Assembly (NCBI RefSeq): GCF_001908235.1
Contig: NZ_LGHK01000241.1
Location: 1 to 38,277, forward strand
Source: Bradyrhizobium sp. NAS96.2
GTDB taxonomy: Bacteria > Pseudomonadota > Alphaproteobacteria > Rhizobiales > Xanthobacteraceae
Direction of reading: 5' to 3'
DNA length: 38,277 bases
The stretch's first letter is position 1; every line of letters starts with the position of its first letter. Below, in pieces: positions 15,756 to 23,747 of the stretch. The position numbers and the translations under genes were made by a program. The notes under the pieces were generated by a model. It had not been told where the DNA came from, ran no database searches, and worked only from the letters and a program-made list of their open reading frames with translations.

Positions 15756-16759
15756 CAACCGATCCGCGTCTTCAATTGCTTGATCACGTCCGGAATGGTG
15801 CGGCCCTCGGCGCGCGCCGAGAAGGTCAGCGCCATGCGGTGCTTGAGCACGGGCTCGGCGAGATCGAGCACGTCGTCGATCGACGGCGCGAGCCTGCCGT
15901 CGAGCAGCGCGCGGGCGCGCACCGCGAGCATCAAGGACTGGCTGGCGCGGGGACCGGGTCCCCACGCGATCAGCTTGCCGGCCTCGCCGCCCTCGGTGCC
16001 GGGGCGCGCGGCGCGCACCAGCGTCAGGATCGCTTCGACCACGGAATCGCCGACCGGCAGGCGCCGCACCAGGCGTTGTGCCGTGAGCAGCGTCTCCGCG
16101 TCCATCGATGGCTTGGCATGCGCCTCTTCGGCGCCGGTGGTTTCGAACAGGATGCGGCGCTCGGCGTCGCGATCGGGATAGTCGACGTCGATTTCCATCA
16201 GGAAGCGGTCGAGCTGCGCCTCGGGCAGCGGATAGGTGCCTTCCTGCTCGAGCGGGTTCTGCGTCGCGAGCACGTGGAACGGCTTCGGCAGATCGTGCCG
16301 CGCGCCGGCAATGGTGATGTGCTGCTCCTGCATGGCTTGCAGCAGCGCCGACTGGGTGCGCGGGCTGGCGCGGTTGATCTCGTCGGCCATCAAGAGCTGC
16401 GCGAACACCGGACCCGAGATGAAGCGGAACGAACGCTTGCCGGCCGAGCTCTCGTCGAGCACTTCGGCGCCGAGAATGTCGGACGGCATCAGGTCAGGCG
16501 TGAACTGGATGCGCTTGGCGTCGAGCCCGAGCGTGACGCCAAGCGTCTCGACCAGCTTGGTCTTGGCGAGGCCGGGGACGCCGATCAGGAGCGCGTGGCC
16601 GCCGGACAGGATCGTCACCAGCGTGTTTTCGATCACCTGGTCCTGGCCGAAGATGACCGTGGACACCGCTTCCTTGGCGGCCTTGATCTGGCCCGCGACC
16701 TGCTCGGCCGAACGGACGATCACATCCTCCAGTTTCTCGACGCTGTCTGCACCAGCCAT
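15755..16759 (-). CDS. MoxR-family AAA+ ATPase
   Basis: This 334-residue ATPase carries Walker A GVPGLAKT at residues 60-67, Walker B LLMADEINRA, a sensor-1 region ATQNPLEQEGTYPLPEAQLD, and a C-terminal lid with GPGPRASQSLMLAVRARALL. The LATQNPLEQEGTYPLPEAQLDRF block is diagnostic for MoxR. MoxR proteins work as chaperone-like motors, usually with a DUF58/vWA partner encoded next door, which is the case here. A good Shine-Dalgarno (AAGGAGCGGATCGA-ATG) supports the start. It is the first gene of the four-gene operon running down to 9940. About 250 bases separate it from the divergent DUF1285 gene and must contain both promoters; no convincing -35/-10 pair was picked out there. Confidence 0.92.
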   Translation of the reverse strand: MAGADSVEKLEDVIVRSAEQVAGQIKAAKEAVSTVIFGQDQVIENTLVTILSGGHALLIGVPGLAKTKLVETLGVTLGLDAKRIQFTPDLMPSDILGAEVLDESSAGKRSFRFISGPVFAQLLMADEINRASPRTQSALLQAMQEQHITIAGARHDLPKPFHVLATQNPLEQEGTYPLPEAQLDRFLMEIDVDYPDRDAERRILFETTGAEEAHAKPSMDAETLLTAQRLVRRLPVGDSVVEAILTLVRAARPGTEGGEAGKLIAWGPGPRASQSLMLAVRARALLDGRLAPSIDDVLDLAEPVLKHRMALTFSARAEGRTIPDVIKQLKTRIG

Positions 16760-17012
16760 TCGATCCGCTCCTTACTCGGCGATGCGCGCATTGGCGCGCC
16801 GGCATCTGTCGTCATCTCTTGGTCGTCATCGCATGGCCCGCATGCTAAACCTATGCGAAGGCCATGTATTCGTTGAATTAAACTATCCCCACCTTATCGG
16901 TATTTCAGGGTATGAACGGCATCACGATGTGGCGAGAATGACATCCCGACCACATCTCAGAATACGTGCACCAAACGTGCCAGATTGAGGGTAGGAAACT
17001 TTAAGGCAAACA

Positions 17013-17654
17013 ATGGCGAAGCAAGGGCAGAGCGATTTCGGCAGTGAAACTACGGGCATCGGAGGCAAGGGCCTCGAAGGCCTCACCAATGCCGCCAACC
17101 GAGCTGCGACGTCGGGTCCAGCCGGACGCAAGGGCCTGCCGCCGGTTCACCTGTGGAATCCGCCGTTCTGCGGCGATCTCGACATGCGAATCGCGCCTGA
17201 CGGCACCTGGTTCTACATGGGAACACCGATCGGACGCCCGGCGCTGGTGCGGCTGTTCTCCACGATTCTGAAACGCGAGGACGGCAAGCACTTTCTCGTG
17301 ACACCGGTCGAGAAGGTCGGCATCCGCGTCGACGACGCACCGTTCCTTGCCGTGGAAATGCAGACCGAGGAAGACGCGCGCGGCCGGCTGCTCAGGTTCC
17401 GCACCAACGTCGATGACTGGGTCGATTGCGAGAAGGGCCACGGCCTCAGATTCGAAGCTGCCGAGGATGGCGGATTGACGCCCTACCTGCATGTTCGCGC
17501 CGACCTGTGGGCGAAGGTCACCCGCGCGCTCTACTACGATCTGGTTGACATGGGCGAGGAGCGGATGGTCGATGGTCAGGAGATGTTCGGCATCGAGTCC
17601 GGCGGCGAGTTCTTCGCGATGGCCGATGCCAGTCAGGTGAGGGGCGCACTTTGA
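17013..17654 (+). CDS. DUF1285 domain-containing protein
   Basis: The 213-residue protein shows the DUF1285 pattern: LPPVHLWNPPFCGDLDMRI, APDGTWFYMGTPIGRPALVR, LFSTILKREDGKHFLVTPVE, then KVGIRVDDAPFLAVEM. The first 45 or so residues are Gly/Ala-rich and probably disordered. It is cytoplasmic and its biochemical role is unknown. It heads a tight four-gene cluster in which each downstream gene overlaps the previous one by 4 bases (DUF1285 - CoA pyrophosphatase - DUF6111 - CCA-adding enzyme), a gene order common in Hyphomicrobiales. The neighbour on the other side is the divergent moxR operon. The overlap order implies coordinated translation rather than shared chemistry. Confidence 0.9.
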   Translation: MAKQGQSDFGSETTGIGGKGLEGLTNAANRAATSGPAGRKGLPPVHLWNPPFCGDLDMRIAPDGTWFYMGTPIGRPALVRLFSTILKREDGKHFLVTPVEKVGIRVDDAPFLAVEMQTEEDARGRLLRFRTNVDDWVDCEKGHGLRFEAAEDGGLTPYLHVRADLWAKVTRALYYDLVDMGEERMVDGQEMFGIESGGEFFAMADASQVRGAL

Positions 17655-18322
17655 ACGAGCCGTTGCTGAAGGTGAAGCCGGCGACGATCAGCTCGACGGA
17701 ATTCTTCGCGCGGGCCCGCACGCGGCTCACTTTCGAAGTGCCGCCGGGCCTGGTCGATCCGCATATCATTCCGCGCACCGGAGATTCCGGCAACGACCGC
17801 ATGCTCGAGATCGTCGCCCAGGAGCAGCCGGTGCGGCCGGCCGCGGTGCTGATCCCGGTGGTCGATCATCCCGAGCCGACCGTGCTGTTGACGCAGCGTT
17901 CGCCCAATCTGTCGAGCCACGCCGGCCAGATTTCGTTTCCCGGCGGCAAGATCGACGCCACCGATGCCTCGCCGCTCGATGCGGCGCTGCGCGAAGCCTG
18001 TGAAGAAGTCGGCTTGAGGAGGGAATTCATCGACCCTGTCGGCTATCTCGACCTCTATGGCACCGCGTTCGGCTTCCGTATCCTGCCGACGGTCGCCAAG
18101 GTGAAGCCGGGATTTACCCTTGAGATCAACGAGGCCGAAGTCGTCGATGCGTTCGAAGTGCCGCTCGCTTTCCTGATGAACCCCGAGAATCATCAGATCC
18201 ACACCAAGGAATTCCGCGGCATGGACCGCTCCTACTATGCGATGCCGTTCGCCGAGCGTTACATCTGGGGCGCGACTGCGGGCATCCTGCGCGTCCTGTT
18301 TGAGCGGATCTATCTGTCATGA
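17651..18322 (+). CDS. CoA pyrophosphatase (NUDIX, UPF0035)
   Basis: This NUDIX enzyme splits coenzyme A (preferring oxidised or damaged forms) into 3',5'-ADP and phosphopantetheine. The CoA-specific UPF0035 motif, VLLTQRSPNLSSHAGQISF, runs straight into FPGGKID, and the Nudix box follows as ATDASPLDAALREACEEVGL. In the box an Asp takes the position of the usual first Glu, as is common in this subfamily. The start is TTG at 17651, inside a TTGA overlap with the DUF1285 stop codon; no nearby ATG fits. 223 residues is a normal length. An N-terminal helical extension of about 50 residues precedes the catalytic domain. The same transcript continues into DUF6111 by another 4-base overlap. Confidence 0.9.
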   Translation: MNEPLLKVKPATISSTEFFARARTRLTFEVPPGLVDPHIIPRTGDSGNDRMLEIVAQEQPVRPAAVLIPVVDHPEPTVLLTQRSPNLSSHAGQISFPGGKIDATDASPLDAALREACEEVGLRREFIDPVGYLDLYGTAFGFRILPTVAKVKPGFTLEINEAEVVDAFEVPLAFLMNPENHQIHTKEFRGMDRSYYAMPFAERYIWGATAGILRVLFERIYLS

Positions 18323-18582
18323 TCCGCACGGTGTTGACCGAGATCGGAATCTTCCTGATCCCTTTCGCGGTCTATGCCATCTTCCTCATCGCGACGCGGT
18401 CCGGCGTGACGCTGCCGGCGTCCTGGCCGCTCGACATGATCATGAAGCTGACGCTGGCGGCGCTGGTGATGGTCATCGTGAGCTTTGTGCTGCTGGCCGA
18501 ATTGACCGGCGCGCCGCCGAACTCGACCTACGTTCCGGCTCACATCGAGAATGGCAGGCTGGTGCCGGGAGCTGAGCGATGA
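18319..18582 (+). CDS. DUF6111 family small membrane protein
   Basis: This is an 87-residue protein with two membrane helices: residues 6-28 (LTEIGIFLIPFAVYAIFLIAT) and about 40-63 (MIMKLTLAALVMVIVSFVLLAE). A short C-terminal tail follows, GAPPNSTYVPAHIENGRLVPG. The YVPAHxExGxLVPG ending is the recognisable part of DUF6111 and lies just before the CCA-adding enzyme gene in many Hyphomicrobiales. It overlaps both neighbours by four bases (ATGA at each end). No function is known. Its constant position between a CoA pyrophosphatase and a tRNA nucleotidyltransferase reflects a conserved operon but does not reveal a role. Confidence 0.85.
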   Translation: MIRTVLTEIGIFLIPFAVYAIFLIATRSGVTLPASWPLDMIMKLTLAALVMVIVSFVLLAELTGAPPNSTYVPAHIENGRLVPGAER

Positions 18583-19835
18583 GCGAGGTGCGCCTGCTGT
18601 CTGACGCGCCGTGGCTCGCTTCCGGGCCGGCGGCGCGCGTGCTCGGCCTGCTCAATGCCGACGGCGAGGAAGCGCGGGTGATCGGCGGCGCCGTGCGCAA
18701 CGCGCTGATGCAGATTCCGCTCGCCGACATCGATATCGCCACCACGGCGCTGCCGGAGGAGGTGATCCGCCGCGCCAAGCGGGCGAGCATCAAGAGCGTG
18801 CCGACCGGCATCGAGCACGGCACGGTGACCCTGGTGGTCGACGGCCAGCCCTTTGAGGTGACGACGCTGCGCGAAGACACCGAGACCTATGGCCGCAAGG
18901 CTAAGGTGGCGTTCGGGCGCGACTGGGTGCGCGACGCCGAGCGGCGCGACTTCACCATCAACGGCCTGTCGGTCGACGCCTCGGGCGTCGTGCACGATCA
19001 CGTCGGCGGTCTCGCCGACATCGAGGCGCGCCGCGTGCGCTTCATCGGCGATCCCGCGCAGCGGATCGCCGAGGACTATCTGCGCATCCTGCGCTTCTTC
19101 CGCTTCCACGCTGCCTATGGCGCGGGCGAGGTCGATCGCGCCGGCTATCTCGCCTGCGTCAGTGGGCGCGCCGGACTTGCCGGCCTGTCGGCCGAGCGCA
19201 TCCGCATAGAGATGCTCAAGCTCGTGGTCGCGAACGGCGCCGCCGGCGCGGTGGTCGCGATGGGCGATGGCGGGTTGCTGCAGCCGCTGTTCGGCGGCGT
19301 CGCCTATACCGGGCCGTTCGCGGCGATGATCGAGATCGAGAGGCTGATGGGGCTCGCACCGAGTGCGACGCGCCGGCTCGCCGCGCTGACGGTTGCGGTA
19401 ACCGAGGACGCGCGGCGCATCGCAGGCCGGCTGCGGCTCTCCAACGCCGAGGCCAAGGCGCTGGATTCGATGGGCCATCGCTGGTGGCGTTTGCCCGGCA
19501 TGGACGAGGCGCATGCCAAGCGCCGGCTCTACCGGCTCGACGAGGAGCCTTATCGTGACCGCCTGCTACTCGCTTGGGCGCGAACCGGCGTGGGCCGCGA
19601 CGTCGATCAATGGCGCGCGCTCGCCACGCTGCCGCAGCGCTGGCGCGCGCCGCACTTCCCGTTGCGGGCGTCGGACTTCATCGCGCGCGGGATCGCCGAG
19701 GGGCCGGCGCTGGGGCATGTGCTGACCTTGGCTGAGGATGCCTGGCTTGCCGCGGATTTTCCGCTCGATCCGCAGGTGCTGTCTGGCATCGCCGACCAGA
19801 CCGTTTCCCGTTTCACCCGCGATCACCGGCTCTGA
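18579..19835 (+). CDS. CCA tRNA nucleotidyltransferase / poly(A) polymerase family protein
   Basis: The enzyme adds or repairs the 3' CCA end of tRNAs. In 418 residues it shows the class II nucleotidyltransferase head: VIGGAVRNALM (GG-x-VR at about 36-41), the metal-binding DxD in ADIDIATT (Asp50, Asp52), and GIEHGTVTLVVDGQPFEVTTLR. A second catalytic block is RRDFTINGL. The tail contains RIAEDYLRILRFFRFHA, as in the neck/body helices of this family. Alphaproteobacteria normally have one such enzyme, so it probably handles all CCA addition. Poly(A) polymerase activity cannot be ruled out by sequence. It is the last gene of the DUF1285 operon. Confidence 0.92.
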   Translation: MSEVRLLSDAPWLASGPAARVLGLLNADGEEARVIGGAVRNALMQIPLADIDIATTALPEEVIRRAKRASIKSVPTGIEHGTVTLVVDGQPFEVTTLREDTETYGRKAKVAFGRDWVRDAERRDFTINGLSVDASGVVHDHVGGLADIEARRVRFIGDPAQRIAEDYLRILRFFRFHAAYGAGEVDRAGYLACVSGRAGLAGLSAERIRIEMLKLVVANGAAGAVVAMGDGGLLQPLFGGVAYTGPFAAMIEIERLMGLAPSATRRLAALTVAVTEDARRIAGRLRLSNAEAKALDSMGHRWWRLPGMDEAHAKRRLYRLDEEPYRDRLLLAWARTGVGRDVDQWRALATLPQRWRAPHFPLRASDFIARGIAEGPALGHVLTLAEDAWLAADFPLDPQVLSGIADQTVSRFTRDHRL

Positions 19836-19927
19836 ATTTTCGCGCCGCCGAGTTCATCGGCGGCACGGTGACGAACGTCGGACGGAGACGATGCCGCACG
19901 CGCGAGGCAGCATCGCATCAACGGATC

Positions 19928-20206
19928 TTACGCAGCCTTGCGCTTCTTCTTGCGGTCGCCGTCGTCGTCCTCGTCTTCGTCGTCCTCTTCTTCCTCGTCG
20001 TCATCTTCGTCTTCGTCGTCTTGCTCTTCATCGTCCTCGGGATCGAGCTCGGTCGATTCGAGTGCGACGAGCGGCAGGGTTTCGCGAAACAGATCGCCGT
20101 CCGTGCCCATCCACAGACACTCGACCTTGTCCTCGTCGACTTCCACCACCGTGATCGGATGGCCGCCGGATTTCAGCATGACGACATCGCCTGGTTTCAG
20201 TTCCAT
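19928..20206 (-). CDS. DUF2158 (YodC-like) protein with an acidic tail
   Basis: Residues 1-50 form the small DUF2158 beta-barrel domain: LKPGDVVMLKSGGHPITVVE, then a conserved CLWMG. From about residue 53 the protein turns into an almost unbroken run of Asp and Glu, ending in a basic KKKRK patch and AA. The encoding DNA is a long GAC/GAG-type low-complexity tract (about 19965-20050). The domain's function is unknown. The acidic tail could mimic nucleic acid or bind basic partners, but that is speculative. The ribosome binding site is excellent (GGAGGGAATATC-ATG). It lies downstream of the HAD gene on the same strand, 104 bases away, so it may have its own promoter. Confidence 0.85.
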   Translation of the reverse strand: MELKPGDVVMLKSGGHPITVVEVDEDKVECLWMGTDGDLFRETLPLVALESTELDPEDDEEQDDEDEDDDEEEEDDEDEDDDGDRKKKRKAA

Positions 20207-20310
20207 GATATTCCCTCCGCGCTGGATGACACGGACGGCAAGCTAGCGACCGGTGATGACAGTCAAATCACGGCCGGCGTCAGCTTCGATGGAATTGACG
20301 TGGAAAACGG

Positions 20311-21051
20311 CTATTTGTGCGTGGCCGGAACCAGCTCGGTCAGCGAGCGGATGATGCGGTCCGGCTTGATCGTCGATCCCACCGGCAGCCCGGCACCGTG
20401 CACATCCATCCAGATCGCGTAGATGCCGAGCCGCTGCGGCGCCACGACTTCCCACTCCAGATTGTCGCCGATCATCCAGGTATCGGATGCGGTGACGCCG
20501 AGCGCTTCCATCGCGTGCAGATAGGCGCGCTCCTCCGGCTTGCCGAAGCCGTGCTCGCCTTCGATCTGGATGTGATCGAAGCGATGGCCGAGCGCGAAGC
20601 GCTCGACCTTGGCGCGCTGCATGTCGGCGGCGCCGTTGGTCACCAGCGCGAGCTTGATGCCGAGCGCCTTGAACGCATCGATCGCCTCATGCGCGCCGGG
20701 GAAGACGAACATCTCCTCCTCGCGATAGGCGGTGAAGCGATCGGCGATACGGTCTGCGAGATCGTCGGGCAGCGCGCGGTGACCGGCCGCCGCAAGCGCC
20801 GCGAAGCCGCCCTTCACGGTCAGCCGCCGCGCCTCGCCGAGCTTGATCCGCCAGATCGGCTCCGCCGTCGACCAGAACTGCCGCGCGGAGGCCAGCAGCG
20901 CGGTTGCGACCATACCCGGGGGCAGGGGAGCCAGCTCCGCGGCGAATTCGGTGGTGATCGTGTTCCAGGCGATCTCGGGGCGCCCATAGGCCGACAGGAT
21001 CGTGTCATCCATGTCGATCAGCATGGCGCGCGGCAGGCTCGTTACGGCCAT
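20311..21051 (-). CDS. HAD-family hydrolase (haloacid dehalogenase-like phosphatase)
   Basis: This 246-residue protein has all four HAD motifs: the nucleophile motif LIDMDDTIL (Asp13, Asp15), motif II LALVTNGAA, a lysine in GEHGFGKPEERAY, and motif IV MIGDNLEWEV. An alpha-helical cap domain lies between motifs I and II (residues about 20-115), which is the YjjG/GS1-like type I cap. It would dephosphorylate a small phosphorylated metabolite; the substrate is unknown. The start overlaps the end of hemF by ten bases, so the two are translationally linked. In these operons the HAD gene may be a housekeeping phosphatase with no direct role in haem synthesis. Confidence 0.88.
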   Translation of the reverse strand: MAVTSLPRAMLIDMDDTILSAYGRPEIAWNTITTEFAAELAPLPPGMVATALLASARQFWSTAEPIWRIKLGEARRLTVKGGFAALAAAGHRALPDDLADRIADRFTAYREEEMFVFPGAHEAIDAFKALGIKLALVTNGAADMQRAKVERFALGHRFDHIQIEGEHGFGKPEERAYLHAMEALGVTASDTWMIGDNLEWEVVAPQRLGIYAIWMDVHGAGLPVGSTIKPDRIIRSLTELVPATHK

Positions 21052-21938
21052 TTCACCTCCGGCGGCAGCGACGACAGGATCGAATCCACATTGCCACCGG
21101 TCTTCAGACCGAAGATGGTGCCGCGGTCATAGAGCAGGTTGAACTCGACATAGCGCCCGCGGCGGACCAGCTGCTCGTCGCGATCCTCGACGCTCCAGGC
21201 GCTCTCGAAATTGCGTCGCACCAGCTCGGGATAGATTTTCAGGAAGCTGCGGCCGACGTCCTGGGTGAAGGCGAGGTCGGCCTCCCAGTCGCCGCTGTCG
21301 TGCCAGTCATAGAAGATGCCGCCGACGCCGCGGGCTTCCTTGCGGTGGGGCAGATAGAAATAGTCGTCGCACCATTTCTTGTACTTGTCATAGTCGGCGA
21401 CGCCGTTCGGCCCGCTGCACGCCTCTCTCATCGCGGCATGGAAGGCGACCGTATCGCCGTCTTCCTGGGTGCGCCGCCGGTTCAGCACCGGAGTCAGGTC
21501 GGCGCCGCCGCCGAACCAGGCCTTGGTGGTGACGACGAAGCGGGTGTTCATGTGCACGGCGGGCACGTTCGGATTGCGCAAATGCGCGATCAGCGAAATG
21601 CCCGAGGCCCAAAATCGTGGATCGTCGGCGGCGCCGGGAATCTGCGCGCGGAATTCGGGCGCGAACTCGCCATGCACGGTCGAGCAGTGCACGCCGACCT
21701 TCTCGAACAGCCGGCCCTTCATGATCGACATCACGCCGCCGCCGCCGGGCTTGCCGGTATGGTCGGTGCGATCCCAGGGGGTGCGCACGAACCGGCCGGC
21801 ATTGCCGGGATAGAGCGCGGGGGAGGCGTCGTCCTCGAGCTGCTCGAACGCCGCGCAGATGTCGTTGCGCAGTGCCTCGAACCAGCCGCGCGCGCGCGCC
21901 TTGCGGTCCTCGATGATGGCGGGGTCTGTTGGCAGCAT
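21042..21938 (-). CDS. hemF: Oxygen-dependent coproporphyrinogen III oxidase
   Basis: HemF converts coproporphyrinogen III to protoporphyrinogen IX by two oxidative decarboxylations using O2, in haem synthesis. The 298-residue protein is the usual length and carries the family signatures: GGGGVMSIMKGRLFEKVGVH, FWASGISLIAHLRNPNVPA, HMNTRF, WFGGGADLTP, YLPHRKEARGVGGIFYD and GRYVEFNLLYDRGTIFGLKT. The start at 21938 is two bases after the queD stop codon; AAGG lies six bases before it. The longer frame upstream belongs to queD in another phase. It shares an operon with trmL, queE, queD and the HAD gene. The divergent neighbours on the other side of trmL are the cytochrome bc1 genes, which need haem. 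Confidence 0.95.
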   Translation of the reverse strand: MLPTDPAIIEDRKARARGWFEALRNDICAAFEQLEDDASPALYPGNAGRFVRTPWDRTDHTGKPGGGGVMSIMKGRLFEKVGVHCSTVHGEFAPEFRAQIPGAADDPRFWASGISLIAHLRNPNVPAVHMNTRFVVTTKAWFGGGADLTPVLNRRRTQEDGDTVAFHAAMREACSGPNGVADYDKYKKWCDDYFYLPHRKEARGVGGIFYDWHDSGDWEADLAFTQDVGRSFLKIYPELVRRNFESAWSVEDRDEQLVRRGRYVEFNLLYDRGTIFGLKTGGNVDSILSSLPPEVKWP

Positions 21939-21940
21939 GA

Positions 21941-22306
21941 CTAACCTTGCGGGCCGAAATAAGTGCAGCTCTCGTTGCAGCTGTCGCGATGGACGCTGAC
22001 GCGGGTCAGCTTGCCGGCGTGCTGCAACCGCTCCCAGATGAAGCGCGACAGATTCTCCAGCGTCGGCACCCCGATCGCCTCGATCTTGTTGAGGAGCTTG
22101 TGGTCGAGCGTCTTCTGCACCTCGGCCATGGCGCGCTCGAGCAGGCCGAGATCGATCACCATCCCTGTCTTCGGATCGGGCGTGCCGCGCACAGTGACTT
22201 CGGCACGAAACGAGTGACCGTGAATCTCCTCGCTGGCGGCGCCAAAGGTCGTTCCGGACAGCGCGTGCGCAGCCTCGAACCGAAACGCTTTCGTCAATTC
22301 CCACAT
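21941..22306 (-). CDS. queD: 6-carboxytetrahydropterin synthase family protein (QueD), Cys-less active site
   Basis: QueD turns dihydroneopterin triphosphate into 6-carboxytetrahydropterin on the way to preQ0 and queuosine. The zinc ligands are present: FEAAH (His14) and IHGH (His29, His31), together with LDHKLLN for the catalytic Asp/His pair and a C-terminal SCNESCTYFG. The residue four positions before the first His of HGH is Ser25 (SEEIHGH). In E. coli QueD this position is the catalytic Cys27. Its neighbour queE supports the pathway assignment. The ATG at 22306 (MWELTKAF) was preferred; a TTG at 22318 is an in-frame alternative, and neither has a strong ribosome binding site. The Cys-less form may be a genuine alphaproteobacterial subtype. 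Confidence 0.85.
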   Translation of the reverse strand: MWELTKAFRFEAAHALSGTTFGAASEEIHGHSFRAEVTVRGTPDPKTGMVIDLGLLERAMAEVQKTLDHKLLNKIEAIGVPTLENLSRFIWERLQHAGKLTRVSVHRDSCNESCTYFGPQG

Positions 22307-22340
22307 CTCGTTCAACAATCCAGTTCTGACAAAGTAGAGT

Positions 22341-22973
22341 TCATCTAATGCCGAGCGTCTTGTGCGTCTGCACGCTGAGGCGCCATTGCGGGTGCTTCAG
22401 GCAATAGGCGATCGCCCGCTCGGTATTCTCGATCACGTCGGGGCCGTCCATCGGTTGCAGCGAGAAGCGCTCGAAGGCGAGCCCGGCGAAGTCCTCCGGT
22501 GCATTCTCCGGCTGCGGATAGACCAGCTTGAGCTCGTGCCCGCTGCGCACCACGAGCTCGGAGGCGGCCTTGGGGCTGACGCAGATCCAGTCGAGCCCGT
22601 CGGGCGGGGCGATGGTGCCGTTGGTCTCGATCGCGATCGCAAAACCGTGGCCATGCAGGGCCTCGATCAGGGCGGTGTCGACCTGCAACAGCGGCTCGCC
22701 GCCGGTCAGCACCACATAGCGGTCGGCTTCGCCCCCGGTCCATTGCGCGGCGATGGTGCCGGCGAGCTCGGCTGCGTCGGCATAGCGGCCGCCGAGCGTG
22801 CCGTCGGTGCCGACGAAATCGGTGTCGCAGAACCGGCAGACGGCGCCTGCGCGGTCCTGCTCGCGGCCGCTCCAGAGGTTGCAGCCGGCAAAGCGGCAGA
22901 ACACGGAAGCCCGGCCCGCATGGGCGCCTTCGCCCTGCAGGGTAAGAAAGATCTCCTTGACCGCGTAGCTCAC
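22341..22973 (-). CDS. queE: 7-carboxy-7-deazaguanine synthase
   Basis: QueE is a radical SAM enzyme that contracts the ring of 6-carboxytetrahydropterin to give 7-carboxy-7-deazaguanine. The unusual QueE cluster spacing C-x14-C-x2-C is exact here: Cys31 (AGCNLW), Cys46 and Cys49 (CRFCDTDFVG). The LTLQGEGAHAGRASVFCRF start and YVVLTGGEPLLQ are also typical. The start is GTG at 22973 with AAGGGA six bases upstream (AAGGGATTTTTG-GTG); the longer open frame to 23078 runs into trmL and is not coding. Length is 210 residues. It lies 34 bases upstream of queD and 10 bases downstream of trmL, all probably in one transcript. Confidence 0.93.
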   Translation of the reverse strand: MSYAVKEIFLTLQGEGAHAGRASVFCRFAGCNLWSGREQDRAGAVCRFCDTDFVGTDGTLGGRYADAAELAGTIAAQWTGGEADRYVVLTGGEPLLQVDTALIEALHGHGFAIAIETNGTIAPPDGLDWICVSPKAASELVVRSGHELKLVYPQPENAPEDFAGLAFERFSLQPMDGPDVIENTERAIAYCLKHPQWRLSVQTHKTLGIR

Positions 22974-22983
22974 CAAAAATCCC

Positions 22984-23469
22984 TTAAGTTGCCGAACCGG
23001 CAATTCCCGAACCGGCGGTTCCCGAACCGGTCTGCCGCAGCGCCTCACCGACCGCCATGGCCACCGTGACGGCGACATTGAGCGAACGCATGGTCGGCTT
23101 GATCGGAATCACCAGCCGCGCATCCGCAGCCGTCACCACCGCGTCGGTCACCCCTGCCGTCTCGCGCCCGAACAGCAGCACATCGGAGGCGGTATACGCG
23201 AAATCAAGGTAGGATTTCGCGGCCCTGGTCGTGAACAGGACCAGCCGGCAGGAGGCCTCGGCCCGCCATTCCTCGAATTTCGACCATGAGTCGTGACGCT
23301 TCAACCGCACATGGTCGAGATAGTCCATACCCGCCCGGCGGAAATTCCGGTCCGAGGTGTCGAATCCCGCCGGTTCGATGATATGGGCCGACACGTCCAG
23401 GCAGGCGCAGAGGCGCAGAATCGTCCCTGTATTCTGTGGAATGTCGGGCTGGAACAGCGCGATCTGCAT
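22984..23469 (-). CDS. trmL: tRNA (cytidine(34)-2'-O)-methyltransferase
   Basis: This SPOUT (trefoil-knot) enzyme methylates the ribose of wobble base 34 in certain leucine tRNAs. The family blocks are clear: ALFQPDIPQNTGTILRLCAC, HIIEPAGFD, RRAGMDYLDHV, LLFGRETAGV and IPIKPTMRSLNVAVTVAMAVGEALRQ. These last two form the knot that binds S-adenosylmethionine. Length is 161 residues. The last 14 (TGSGTAGSGIAGSAT-like) come from three copies of a 15-bp repeat and are not part of the fold. It heads the minus-strand unit trmL-queE-queD-hemF-HAD. Both trmL and the que genes act on tRNA wobble positions. About 280 bases separate it from the divergent Rieske gene. Confidence 0.92.
   Translation of the reverse strand: MQIALFQPDIPQNTGTILRLCACLDVSAHIIEPAGFDTSDRNFRRAGMDYLDHVRLKRHDSWSKFEEWRAEASCRLVLFTTRAAKSYLDFAYTASDVLLFGRETAGVTDAVVTAADARLVIPIKPTMRSLNVAVTVAMAVGEALRQTGSGTAGSGIAGSAT
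22991..23035. repeat. 15-bp tandem repeat (3 copies) at the 3' end of trmL
   Basis: Three units, GCCGAACCGGCAATT, CCCGAACCGGCGGTT and CCCGAACCGGTCTGC, follow each other without gaps. On the coding strand each unit adds five residues of the A/T-G-S-G type to the C-terminus of TrmL. The number of copies may vary between strains. Confidence 0.75.
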
Positions 23470-23747
23470 GGTGCTGGCGACCTGTGAAATCCGGATGAAA
23501 TTGTCTCAATGAAACATCGCTCGGCGCGGATTTCGTGCATTGCACGTGTGCGAGCCGATAGCGGGCTTGCGCTCGTCCGGCAAGGGTGCCAATAGAACGA
23601 TTCTGGACTGCTGTTCCGCCATTTGGGGTGGGGAATAGCGGTTTTCTGCCGCCGCGGGGGCCGCGGGCGCCGGCAGCCTTTCTTGGGGCGCATCCCAGCG
23701 CCTCTGGGGCGGTTCCACCGGCTGCAGAAAAGAAAGGGCTAGGAATC

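Noticed and set aside
23586..23747. N-terminal extension of the Rieske protein from an ATG at 23586
   Set aside because: The extra 54 residues are Pro/Gly/Ala-rich with no family similarity. The GTG at 23748 has a suitable ribosome binding site and places the Tat-like segment at the N-terminus.
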